This document shows positions 1 to 5,138 of a stretch of DNA of 5,221 bases, one piece after another. The notes beneath the pieces are model-generated. The model saw only the letters and a program-made list of their open reading frames with translations. It had not been told where the DNA came from and searched no databases. Positions within the stretch are counted from its first letter, which is position 1. Each line of letters begins with the position of its first letter. The DNA is from Zoogloea sp. (GTDB taxonomy: Bacteria; Pseudomonadota; Gammaproteobacteria; Burkholderiales; Rhodocyclaceae). Location: the NCBI GenBank assembly GCA_016790385.1, contig JAEUNV010000372.1, positions 1 to 5,221 of the forward strand, in the 5' to 3' direction. The position numbers and the translations under genes are program-made.

Positions 1-2
1 CG

Positions 3-437
3 GCCGCCGTGGCCAGAAGCTACGCGGCGCTGCCCAAGGTGAACGTGAAAACCGGTGCGCCGGAGCGCCCGCGGGAGGGCTCCGGCGCCTGGCTGGCCTT
101 GCGCGGTGCCTGGGAGCGCAACATTCCCGAATGCACCTTGTGCCACGGCCCCTCGGGCGTGGGGGTGGGAGATGCCTTTCCGCCTCTGGCCGGCCAGTCG
201 GCGGAGTACATCGAGGCCCAGCTGCGTGCCTGGCGCGGTACGCCGGCCCAGCCCGGCGGCCGGAAGACCAAGCCGGTGGCGGCGGTGCCGCCGACCCGGC
301 GCAACGATCCCAATGGCTTGATGCAGCACATCGCGGCCGACCTGACGGAGGCAGAGATCAAGGCCGTAGCCGCCTACTTTGCCGGGCTGGGTGACACCAC
401 GGAGCCCTTCGATGCCAGCCAGCACCGCCTGCGCTGA
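3..437 (+). CDS. tsdB: c-type cytochrome, c4-like, TsdB-type (5' end outside window)
   Basis: The reading frame is open to the left edge, so this is the C-terminal part (about 144 residues) of a longer protein; the in-frame GTG at 9 is not a convincing start. One haem c motif, CTLCH, is visible at 126-152. A likely axial Met follows in the NGLMQHIAADLT stretch (codons around 315-350), just ahead of the terminal helix ending AAYFAGL, the pattern of cytochrome c4/c553 domains. TsdB proteins are diheme c4-like cytochromes that take electrons from TsdA, so a second haem domain is expected upstream of the window. The gene ends 39 bp before tsdA on the same strand, the usual tsdB-tsdA order, and the two are probably co-transcribed. 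The TsdB name rests mainly on this neighbour; the cytochrome c assignment is firm. It is inferred to be periplasmic, but its signal peptide is not in view. Confidence 0.8.
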   Translation, partial: AAVARSYAALPKVNVKTGAPERPREGSGAWLALRGAWERNIPECTLCHGPSGVGVGDAFPPLAGQSAEYIEAQLRAWRGTPAQPGGRKTKPVAAVPPTRRNDPNGLMQHIAADLTEAEIKAVAAYFAGLGDTTEPFDASQHRLR

Positions 438-476
438 AGCCCGTCCCTTCCCGCGACCGACCAAGGAACCGCCACT

Positions 477-1418
477 ATGATGATCACACCGCGCCGGCTG
501 GGTACTGTGCTCCTGCCACTGTTCGCCGCCCATGCCCTGGCCGCCGAGCCCGCCCGCAACCCCCGACTGGACGACCAGACCCAGCTGCCCAAGGCCCCGG
601 CCCGGGCGCTTGGCCAGAACCACTTCCAGCCCCCGGCCGAAGCCGATATTCCCAACAACGCCTACGGTGACCTGGTACGCCGGGGGCAGGATCTGTTCAT
701 GAACACCAAGGCCCTGGCACCGGACTACGTGGGCAACGAGATGAACTGCGTCAATTGCCACATCGACCGGGGGCGCAAGGCTGATTCGGCACCCCTGTGG
801 GCGGCTTACACCATGTACCCGGCCTATCGCAAAAAGAACAACAAGGTGAATACCTTTGTGGAGCGCATGCAGGGCTGTTTCCAGTTCAGCATGAACGGCA
901 AGGCCCCCGCGCCCGACAGCGAAGTGCTGACCGCCCTGACCGCCTATGCCTACTGGATGTCCAGCGGCGTGCCCATCGGCAAGGCCATGCCCGGCCGGGG
1001 CTTCGACGAACCGCCGCTGCCCCGGGGAGGCTACGACATCGCCCGCGGCAGGGCGGTGTATGACAGGCAGTGCGCTCTCTGCCATGGCGCGGAGGGTGAA
1101 GGCAAGAAGGTGGGGGCGACCTCGGTCTTTCCGCCTCTGTGGGGTAAGGATTCCTACAACTGGGGCGCCGGCATGCACCGCATCAACACCGCGGCGGGTT
1201 TCATCCAGCACAACATGCCCCTGGGGCGGGGCAAGACCCTGAGCGACCAGGAGGCCTGGGATGTGGCGGCCTACGTCAACGCCCACGAGCGGCCCCAGGA
1301 CCCGCGGCTGGTCAACGGCGATATTGACGAGACCCGTAAGCGCTACCACGCGGAAGACGGCGTGAACCTCTACGGGGTGGTGGTGGATGGGCGTAAGCTG
1401 GGACAAGGGGTGAAGTGA
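477..1418 (+). CDS. tsdA: Diheme cytochrome c thiosulfate dehydrogenase / tetrathionate reductase (TsdA family)
   Basis: This 313-aa protein is predicted to interconvert thiosulfate and tetrathionate in the periplasm (2 thiosulfate to tetrathionate plus 2 electrons). The N-terminus is a short signal peptide: MMITPRR, a hydrophobic stretch, then a likely cut after ALA near residue 22. Haem 1 binds at CVNCH (91-95) and haem 2 at CALCH (199-203). Cys134 in RMQGCF sits where TsdA enzymes have their unusual His/Cys haem-1 ligand at the active site. Met247 in HNMPLG is the likely haem-2 ligand. The stretches APLWAAY.MYPAYR and FSMNGKAP are typical of the family. I could not place an equivalent of the alternative Lys ligand described for the Allochromatium enzyme. 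The start has an AAGGAA ribosome site at 463-468; a second ATG follows immediately. The preferred direction (oxidation or reduction) cannot be read from sequence. Its 3' end overlaps the convergent nifO-like gene by 49 bp. Confidence 0.9.
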   Translation: MMITPRRLGTVLLPLFAAHALAAEPARNPRLDDQTQLPKAPARALGQNHFQPPAEADIPNNAYGDLVRRGQDLFMNTKALAPDYVGNEMNCVNCHIDRGRKADSAPLWAAYTMYPAYRKKNNKVNTFVERMQGCFQFSMNGKAPAPDSEVLTALTAYAYWMSSGVPIGKAMPGRGFDEPPLPRGGYDIARGRAVYDRQCALCHGAEGEGKKVGATSVFPPLWGKDSYNWGAGMHRINTAAGFIQHNMPLGRGKTLSDQEAWDVAAYVNAHERPQDPRLVNGDIDETRKRYHAEDGVNLYGVVVDGRKLGQGVK

Positions 1419-1819
1419 TCGGCGGCGGCGCAGCCCTCGGTGCGCCGGCCATCCAGTCGGGCCAGTGCCGGGCTGTCCAGCCACGCCGCCACCGCACCGG
1501 GTTCGAACCCGACGAGCGTTTGCCCGCCGGCTTCCATCAGGGGGCGGCGGATCAGCAGGGGTTCGGCCAGCAGCAGGGCCAGCGCGCTTTCCCGGTCGAG
1601 CTGTTCCGGTACGACCTCGCCCGATTTGACCCGCGGCGCGGCGCGGTTGAACCACTCGGCCACCGGCAGGGGGGCGAGGAAGGCGAGCAGGCTGTCGGCC
1701 GTCCAGGGCCAGGCCAGCAGGCTGCGCACTTCAAGGCTGTGCCCGGCGGATTGGAGCCAGGCTTTTTGTTTGGCGTTGCCGCCGCATCCGGGTTTTTCGT
1801 AGAAGACGACGTGGGTCAT
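1370..1819 (-). CDS. nifO: ArsC/Spx-like nitrogenase-associated protein (NifO type)
   Basis: This 149-aa protein belongs to the thioredoxin-fold ArsC/Spx superfamily, in the branch known as nitrogenase-associated protein, which includes NifO of Azotobacter. It opens with MTHVVFYEKPGCGGNAKQK, placing Cys12 in the ArsC-like active-site loop with Asn15 following. It continues with AEWFNRAAPRVKSGE (54-68) and LLIRRPLME (88-96), the conserved core of the family. Its biochemical role is not settled; Azotobacter NifO has been linked to molybdenum use when nitrate is present. Arsenate reduction is less likely given the nif context. It is the last gene of the - strand run, 19 bp after draG, with a strong GGAGG site 5 nt before the ATG. 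The final 15-20 residues (rich in Pro, Ser and Thr) run into the 3' end of tsdA on the other strand and look non-conserved. Confidence 0.85.
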   Translation of the reverse strand: MTHVVFYEKPGCGGNAKQKAWLQSAGHSLEVRSLLAWPWTADSLLAFLAPLPVAEWFNRAAPRVKSGEVVPEQLDRESALALLLAEPLLIRRPLMEAGGQTLVGFEPGAVAAWLDSPALARLDGRRTEGCAAADHFTPCPSLRPSTTTP

Positions 1820-1824
1820 GGAAG

Positions 1825-1829
1825 CCTCC
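1825..1829 (-). promoter_or_regulatory. Ribosome binding site of the NifO-like gene
   Basis: GGAGG on the - strand, 5 nt before the ATG at 1819. It is the strongest Shine-Dalgarno match in the operon. It fixes the start of this gene and shows that it is translated independently of draG, whose stop lies only 10 nt further upstream. Confidence 0.75.
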
Positions 1830-1838
1830 GGGCAGGGG

Positions 1839-2780
1839 TCACGGCCGCGGTCTGGCGGCCAGGTTGAGCAATGCGTCGGTCTGTTTGACGATGGCGGCGG
1901 CGACGGTTCGATCCAGCCGATCAAGCCAGGCGCGGGGCAGGGCGCTGGCGCCGCATTGGGCGCCGTGCAGCATGCCGACCAGGGCCGCGGTGGTGTCGGC
2001 ATCGTCGCCGCGATTGACGGCGCCGATGAGGGCGGCTTCGAAGGCTGCTTCGGTAAAGGTGAAGTGGAAGACCGTTTGCAGGGTGTCCACGACGTAACCG
2101 CTGGCGCGCCCGGGGTAGGGTTTGAAGCGGAACTGGGGATGATCGGCGACAAAGGCGTCGGCGAGGGGATGGCAGTCGGACAGGCTGCCACCGAGCAGCA
2201 GGCGACGGAGCAGACGGCCGCAGATGAGGGTGGCGGCGTCCGAGAGGGCGTTGTTGTGGGTGAAGCGGGCCTGGGCCAGGCTGCGGACTTCGAAAGCGTG
2301 TTCGTCGTGGAGGGTGGCGAGGACGACCGGAAGGTTGCGCATGACCGCACCGTTGCCCGCATCACCGTCGCCCGCCGGCCCGGCGTAGGAGCCGTCGCTC
2401 ATGTAGCGGCGGATGCCGCGCCGGCAGGTGTTGCCGCAATCAACGGGCTTGCTGCGCAGCCAGGCTACGTAGCCCTCGGCGACGGCCTTCATGCACCAGC
2501 CGTTGGCGTCGAGGATGGCCTTGCCCAGGGCAAGGCACATGGTGGTGTCGTCGGTGACCTGACCGGCGGCCAGCTTGAGCCAGCCGCCGCCCGTCATGTG
2601 GCGATGGACGCCGTACTGGGCGGCGATCTCCCGCGGGGTCATGAACTCGGTGGTGGCGCCCAGGGCGTCGCCAATGGCCAGCCCGAGATAGGCGCCGAGC
2701 GCCTTGTCGCGCAGGCTGCCGGGGCGCAGGCCGGCGGGCAGCACGGGAGGGTGGGTGCGGAGGAGAAGGGCATCAAGCAT
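1839..2780 (-). CDS. draG: ADP-ribosyl-[dinitrogen reductase] hydrolase
   Basis: DraG is a cytoplasmic dimanganese hydrolase that removes ADP-ribose from the modified Arg of NifH and so reactivates nitrogenase. The 313-aa protein carries the complete metal and substrate set of the family. These are GDALGATTEF with Glu45, VTDDTT with Asp77, PVDCGNTCRRGIRRY with Asp114, GDAGNGA (139-145), His175 in RFTHN, and GDDADTT with Asp260, Asp262 and Thr263. All line up, with a constant offset of 17, with Glu28, Asp60, Asp97, His158, Asp243, Asp245 and Thr246 as I recall them for Rhodospirillum rubrum DraG. The 17 extra N-terminal residues contain no recognised motif. The ATG lies inside the end of draT (8-bp overlap, different frame), which suggests translational coupling and balanced synthesis of the two opposing enzymes. 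No strong Shine-Dalgarno precedes it. The enzyme looks intact. Confidence 0.97.
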   Translation of the reverse strand: MLDALLLRTHPPVLPAGLRPGSLRDKALGAYLGLAIGDALGATTEFMTPREIAAQYGVHRHMTGGGWLKLAAGQVTDDTTMCLALGKAILDANGWCMKAVAEGYVAWLRSKPVDCGNTCRRGIRRYMSDGSYAGPAGDGDAGNGAVMRNLPVVLATLHDEHAFEVRSLAQARFTHNNALSDAATLICGRLLRRLLLGGSLSDCHPLADAFVADHPQFRFKPYPGRASGYVVDTLQTVFHFTFTEAAFEAALIGAVNRGDDADTTAALVGMLHGAQCGASALPRAWLDRLDRTVAAAIVKQTDALLNLAARPRP

Positions 2781-3642
2781 AGCGGGCCACCACTTCGTAT
2801 TCGCCGCCGATCACCAGCACCTCGCCTTCACCGGCCAGGGGGGCGCCCGGCAGCAGGCCGGGAAAGAACAGGATCTTGACCACCGGAACCCGCGCTTCGA
2901 GGATCCAGTCGCCGAATTCATCGGCACGCTCGCGGGAGGTGGAAAAGGACACGATGTTGTTCAGACGCAGGACACAGGCGCGGTTGCGCCGATCTCCGGC
3001 GATGACCCGCTGCTCGGTGAAGTCGTTGATGCCGCGCCACAGGGTGACGAAATCCCGGGCGGGCTGGCCAAAGTGCTGAATGGCCCATTGGCAGTATTCA
3101 AACAGCAGGTCGAGTTGCTGGTGGATGCAGTTGTTGTGGAAACGGCTGCTGCCCTTTTCCTCGATGTAGGCAATCCACGCCGGTGACGGGAAACGCCCCA
3201 GGGGCGCCTTGTGGAAGGTGGGTACCAGGCCGAAACGGCTTTCCGCCCAGCCCTTCAGCACGGCGCCGGCGGCAGAGTTGGAGTCCAGCCCCCAGCCTTG
3301 CAGCAGCTTGAGGTAGCTGGAACGGTGCCGCGATCGCGGTGTGCCGCGGGTGCCGGGTTCGGGCGGTGCAATGCCGAAAACCAGTTCCATGAAGTGCCTG
3401 AAGATGGCGGATGCGGCCGTCAGGTCACCGGCGCTTTCGAGGAGCCGGAACAGGCCGCGATGGGTTTCGCGGACGCCTGCGATGGCGAATGGCTGAGGGT
3501 GGGCATTGAAGGTCGTGGAGCCGAGCAGGCCGACGGGCAGCCCGACCAGATTGGTCGAGTACCAGCGGCCGGGATCGGTGCCCAGTCCATCTCCAGCCCA
3601 GTCCTCAGCCACCGCCCCGCGTCGGGGCGACGGCTCGTTCAT
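2773..3642 (-). CDS. draT: NAD(+)-dinitrogen-reductase ADP-D-ribosyltransferase
   Basis: DraT transfers ADP-ribose from NAD+ to a specific Arg of the NifH dimer (near position 100), blocking electron transfer to the MoFe protein when ammonium appears or energy fails. This 289-aa protein has the family signature near its N-terminus, WYSTNLVGLPVGLL (27-40) followed by TTFNAHP. Elements of an R-S-E type transferase site follow: Arg203 in TLWRGINDF, the SFSTS block (232-236), and the Glu272-x-Glu274 pair in GEGEVLVIGGEYEV. Its length is close to the roughly 276 aa I recall for the R. rubrum enzyme. It lies 15 bp after the unknown gene and overlaps draG by 8 bp. The ATG at 3642 has only a poor Shine-Dalgarno, so translation may depend on ribosomes finishing the gene before it. 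In other diazotrophs PII proteins (GlnB) control DraT; no PII gene is in the window. Confidence 0.97.
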   Translation of the reverse strand: MNEPSPRRGAVAEDWAGDGLGTDPGRWYSTNLVGLPVGLLGSTTFNAHPQPFAIAGVRETHRGLFRLLESAGDLTAASAIFRHFMELVFGIAPPEPGTRGTPRSRHRSSYLKLLQGWGLDSNSAAGAVLKGWAESRFGLVPTFHKAPLGRFPSPAWIAYIEEKGSSRFHNNCIHQQLDLLFEYCQWAIQHFGQPARDFVTLWRGINDFTEQRVIAGDRRNRACVLRLNNIVSFSTSRERADEFGDWILEARVPVVKILFFPGLLPGAPLAGEGEVLVIGGEYEVVARYA

Positions 3643-3657
3643 GGGGTCTGTGCGGTT

Positions 3658-4245
3658 TCAGACGGGGCGATTGGCGCCGAGATCGCGGATCGGGCCCATG
3701 ATCTTGAGGCCTTCCTCGTAGGTCAGCGGAGCATAGATAGCCGAGAACTTGGTGGCGGCGTTGGCCACGGCGTCGAGCTTGCCGGCGGTGTCGAGTTTCT
3801 TCAGATCATTCTTCTCGAGGTACAGCAGTTCGAGGGTTTCGTTGTACACGGTGGCCTCGTCGATGGGCAGCACGGTGTAGCTGATCTCGCCCATCTTGAC
3901 GGTGTACTTCTTCGACAGGTCGATGTTGTCGCAGAAGACGATGTACTTGCCGGTGGGTACGAAGTAGGGGCCGAGGACTTCATGCACCAGGGCCAGGTAT
4001 TCGAATGACAGCAGGAAGCTCGCAAAGAAAGGAATGGTCTGGCCATCGTCGCAGACCATCATGACCTGGTCGGTGACGATCTCGGGCGGGCGCTTCTCGT
4101 CGGCGAACTGTTCGGCGAACTTCAACGCCACATCGCCGCGGAAACCGTAGCGGCCGGCCTTCTTGGTTTCGCCCTTGAGAACCGGATTGAGCAGGCGGCC
4201 CTTTTCGTCCAGGTCGAGGATGGCATTAGTGAGAGTGGTGGTCAT
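3658..4245 (-). CDS. Unrecognised 195-aa soluble protein in the dra operon
   Basis: I do not recognise this family. The protein is mixed alpha/beta, with no signal peptide, membrane span, metal-binding cluster or nucleotide-binding loop that I can see. Visible features are a charged N-terminal third (LDEKGRLLNPVLKGETKKAG), then IVTDQVMMVCDDGQTIPFF with Cys65, an aromatic stretch SFEYLALVHEVLGPYFVP (80-97), and YIVFCDNIDLSKKYTVKMGE with Cys105. A helical C-terminus contains GLKIMGPIRDLG. I start it at the ATG at 4245, not the in-frame ATG at 4263, because AAAGGAAG lies 5 nt upstream of 4245 and nothing comparable precedes 4263. It overlaps the globin gene by 20 bp and ends 15 bp before draT. 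Codon use matches the neighbours, so it looks native to the operon. The setting suggests a role in regulating or protecting nitrogenase, but that is inference only. Confidence 0.85.
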   Translation of the reverse strand: MTTTLTNAILDLDEKGRLLNPVLKGETKKAGRYGFRGDVALKFAEQFADEKRPPEIVTDQVMMVCDDGQTIPFFASFLLSFEYLALVHEVLGPYFVPTGKYIVFCDNIDLSKKYTVKMGEISYTVLPIDEATVYNETLELLYLEKNDLKKLDTAGKLDAVANAATKFSAIYAPLTYEEGLKIMGPIRDLGANRPV

Positions 4246-4801
4246 GACTGCTTCCTTTGTCATTGCGGATGAAATCGGCGGTCTTGGCGAACGCGCGGGT
4301 GAGTTGATCCTTCAGTTCCGGGTCGGCCACCACCTCGTCCAGGGCCTGTGTCATGCATAGCATCCAGGCGTCGCGCTCGGCCTGGCCGATGGCGAAGGGG
4401 AGGTGTTTGCGGCGCAGGCGCGGGTGGCCGCGTTCGGCAGAGTAAACCTGGGGCCCGCCCGTCCATTCGGTGATGTAGCGCACCAGCACTTCCTTGACCG
4501 GGGCCAGGTTGGGGCCGTGCATGGCACGGATGGTGGCGGCCTCGGGAAGGGTGTCCATGAGGGCGTAGAAGCGCTCCACCAGCTGCTCGATGATGCTCAC
4601 GCCGCCCAGGCGAACGAAGTGGGGGTTGTTGGCGGCGGCCTCTGAGCTGACCGTGGGGGCGGGGGCTGCGTGCGTACCGGGGTTGCCCTGGGTCGGTTCG
4701 CCATACACGGGCACTGCCCATCCGTCGCGCCGCAGGTAGCCCACCACAACCCGGGCGGGGCAGGCGGGAGGGGCACTGGCAGGGGTGTCCGGCTTGCTCA
4801 T
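4226..4801 (-). CDS. Group II truncated haemoglobin (trHbO-like) with N-terminal extension
   Basis: This 191-aa protein ends in a 2-over-2 globin of the group II (O) class. The globin part starts around residue 65 (LGGVSIIEQLVERFYALMD), with Tyr79 at the likely B10 position. It continues through EVLVRYITEWTGGPQVY to GHPRLRRKHLPF with His133 as the proximal haem ligand (F8). Next comes ERDAWMLCM with Trp146 at G8, diagnostic of group II. Residues 1-60 are an extra segment, low-complexity and Ala/Pro-rich apart from ARVVVGYLRRDGWAVPVYG (16-34). The tail is His-rich (SHDHHSH). I start it at the ATG at 4801, 8 nt after TGGAG; the frame stays open upstream to 4894 without a better site. It is the first gene after the sigma54 promoter. 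Group II globins bind O2 or NO; here a role in O2 or NO handling during nitrogen fixation is likely but inferred. Confidence 0.93.
   Translation of the reverse strand: MSKPDTPASAPPACPARVVVGYLRRDGWAVPVYGEPTQGNPGTHAAPAPTVSSEAAANNPHFVRLGGVSIIEQLVERFYALMDTLPEAATIRAMHGPNLAPVKEVLVRYITEWTGGPQVYSAERGHPRLRRKHLPFAIGQAERDAWMLCMTQALDEVVADPELKDQLTRAFAKTADFIRNDKGSSHDHHSH
4251..4258 (-). promoter_or_regulatory. Ribosome binding site deciding the start of the 195-aa protein
   Basis: AAAGGAAG on the - strand, 5 nt before the ATG at 4245. The alternative ATG at 4263, 18 nt upstream, lacks such a site, and this ribosome site would lie inside the longer reading frame. The site is within the coding end of the globin gene. 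Confidence 0.7.
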
Positions 4802-4809
4802 GGTGATGA

Positions 4810-4814
4810 CTCCA
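4810..4814 (-). promoter_or_regulatory. Ribosome binding site of the globin gene
   Basis: TGGAG on the - strand, 8 nt before the ATG at 4801. It supports this start over the longer open frame that begins at 4894. That longer frame would also begin upstream of the -24 element of the sigma54 promoter at 4869-4885, so it could not be made from that transcript. Confidence 0.65.
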
Positions 4815-4868
4815 GGTTGGCTTGGGGCGGCATCGCGGGGTGCCGGCGCCGTGTGTCTGCCTTGTATA

Positions 4869-4885
4869 GGCAATTGTTGTGCCGA
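4869..4885 (-). promoter_or_regulatory. Sigma54 (-24/-12) promoter of the globin-X-draT-draG-nifO operon
   Basis: Read on the - strand the site is TCGGCACAACAATTGCC. It has GGCAC at -24, TTGC at -12, and exactly 10 nt between the invariant GG (4883-4882) and GC (4871-4870). Transcription should start near 4858, leaving a leader of about 57 nt before the globin ATG. It departs from the consensus only at flanking positions. NifA sites lie about 137 and 166 bp upstream of the predicted start. Confidence 0.82.
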
Positions 4886-4925
4886 ACCCTCCAAAAGACC
4901 TGTCGTTTTCTGAAAACTCCTTTTT

Positions 4926-4938
4926 TATCAGTGTGTTG
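4926..4938 (+). promoter_or_regulatory. Candidate IHF site for the leftward promoter
   Basis: TATCAGTGTGTTG matches the IHF core WATCAANNNNTTR at all defined positions but one (G for the second A of CAA). It follows a run of T residues, as IHF sites often do. Its centre is about 74 bp upstream of the predicted leftward start, between promoter and NifA sites, where IHF would bend DNA to bring NifA to the polymerase. Short degenerate sites occur by chance, so placement is the main support. Confidence 0.5.
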
Positions 4939-4987
4939 TTCTTATTTGTCGGCTTCCTGTCGGGTGGCGGGCGGATCGTCGCAGGTC

Positions 4988-5003
4988 TGTGCCCTTCCTG
5001 ACA
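4988..5003. promoter_or_regulatory. NifA upstream activator sequence 1
   Basis: TGTGCCCTTCCTGACA fits TGT-N4-T-N5-ACA perfectly. Its centre lies about 137 bp upstream of the leftward sigma54 start and about 143 bp upstream of the rightward one, a normal range for NifA. The motif is nearly symmetrical, so it can serve both promoters. Confidence 0.8.
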
Positions 5004-5016
5004 GCGCTGGGGCCTT

Positions 5017-5032
5017 TGTCGTATTCCACACA
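5017..5032. promoter_or_regulatory. NifA upstream activator sequence 2
   Basis: TGTCGTATTCCACACA is a second perfect TGT-N4-T-N5-ACA match, 29 bp from the first in the same orientation. Its centre is about 114 bp upstream of the predicted rightward start and about 166 bp from the leftward one. Two perfect sites this close, between two sigma54 promoters, are very unlikely to be chance. Confidence 0.82.
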
Positions 5033-5085
5033 CACGCTCAAAGCACCGACAAGACTCCGACGGAATGATTTTTCAATAGCAAAAA

Positions 5086-5098
5086 CAATGACTTGAAG
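5086..5098 (-). promoter_or_regulatory. Candidate IHF site for the rightward promoter
   Basis: On the + strand CAATGACTTGAAG matches the reverse of the IHF core (YAANNNNTTGATW) except for the last two positions. It sits in an A-rich stretch about 47 bp upstream of the predicted rightward start, between the NifA sites and the -24 element. The match is weak; the AT-rich setting and position are the main support. Confidence 0.35.
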
Positions 5099-5112
5099 AA
5101 ATATTTCACGGC

Positions 5113-5128
5113 TGGCACGGCGATTGCT
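5113..5128 (+). promoter_or_regulatory. Sigma54 (-24/-12) promoter pointing right, probably of nifH(DK)
   Basis: TGGCACGGCGATTGCT matches the consensus TGGCACG-N4-TTGCW at every position, with 10 nt between GG (5114-5115) and GC (5126-5127). Transcription should begin near 5139 and run out of the window. Such strong sites with paired NifA sequences are typical of nifH promoters, and the draT/draG operon on the other side supports that. The target gene itself is not in view. Confidence 0.85.
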
Positions 5129-5138
5129 GAATGCTCGT

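Noticed and set aside
1426..1447. Possible hairpin CGGCGCA / TGCGCCG just past the end of tsdA
   Set aside because: The 7-bp stem is GC-rich but has no run of T after it on either strand, and it lies inside the NifO-like coding sequence. I do not call it a terminator.
1370..1819. Arsenate reductase (ArsC) as the function of the last operon gene
   Set aside because: The fold is ArsC-like, but the nif context and the AEWFNRAAPRVKSGE / LLIRRPLME blocks match the nitrogenase-associated branch, and no arsenic genes are nearby.
1820..2370. Upstream extension of the NifO-like frame to 2365 on the - strand
   Set aside because: The added part is a shifted reading of draG, low in complexity and rich in Pro/Ser/Thr. 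The strong ribosome site before 1819 fixes the real start.
1818..4008. Long + strand open frames opposite the dra operon (for example 1818-2879 and 3211-4008)
   Set aside because: They are Gly/Ala/Val-rich readings antisense to draG, draT and the 195-aa gene, as expected in GC-rich DNA, and have no family signature.
4901..4916. TGT-N10-AAA as a third NifA site
   Set aside because: The right half-site is AAA, not ACA, and the central T pattern is not supported. It is also only about 50 bp from the leftward start.
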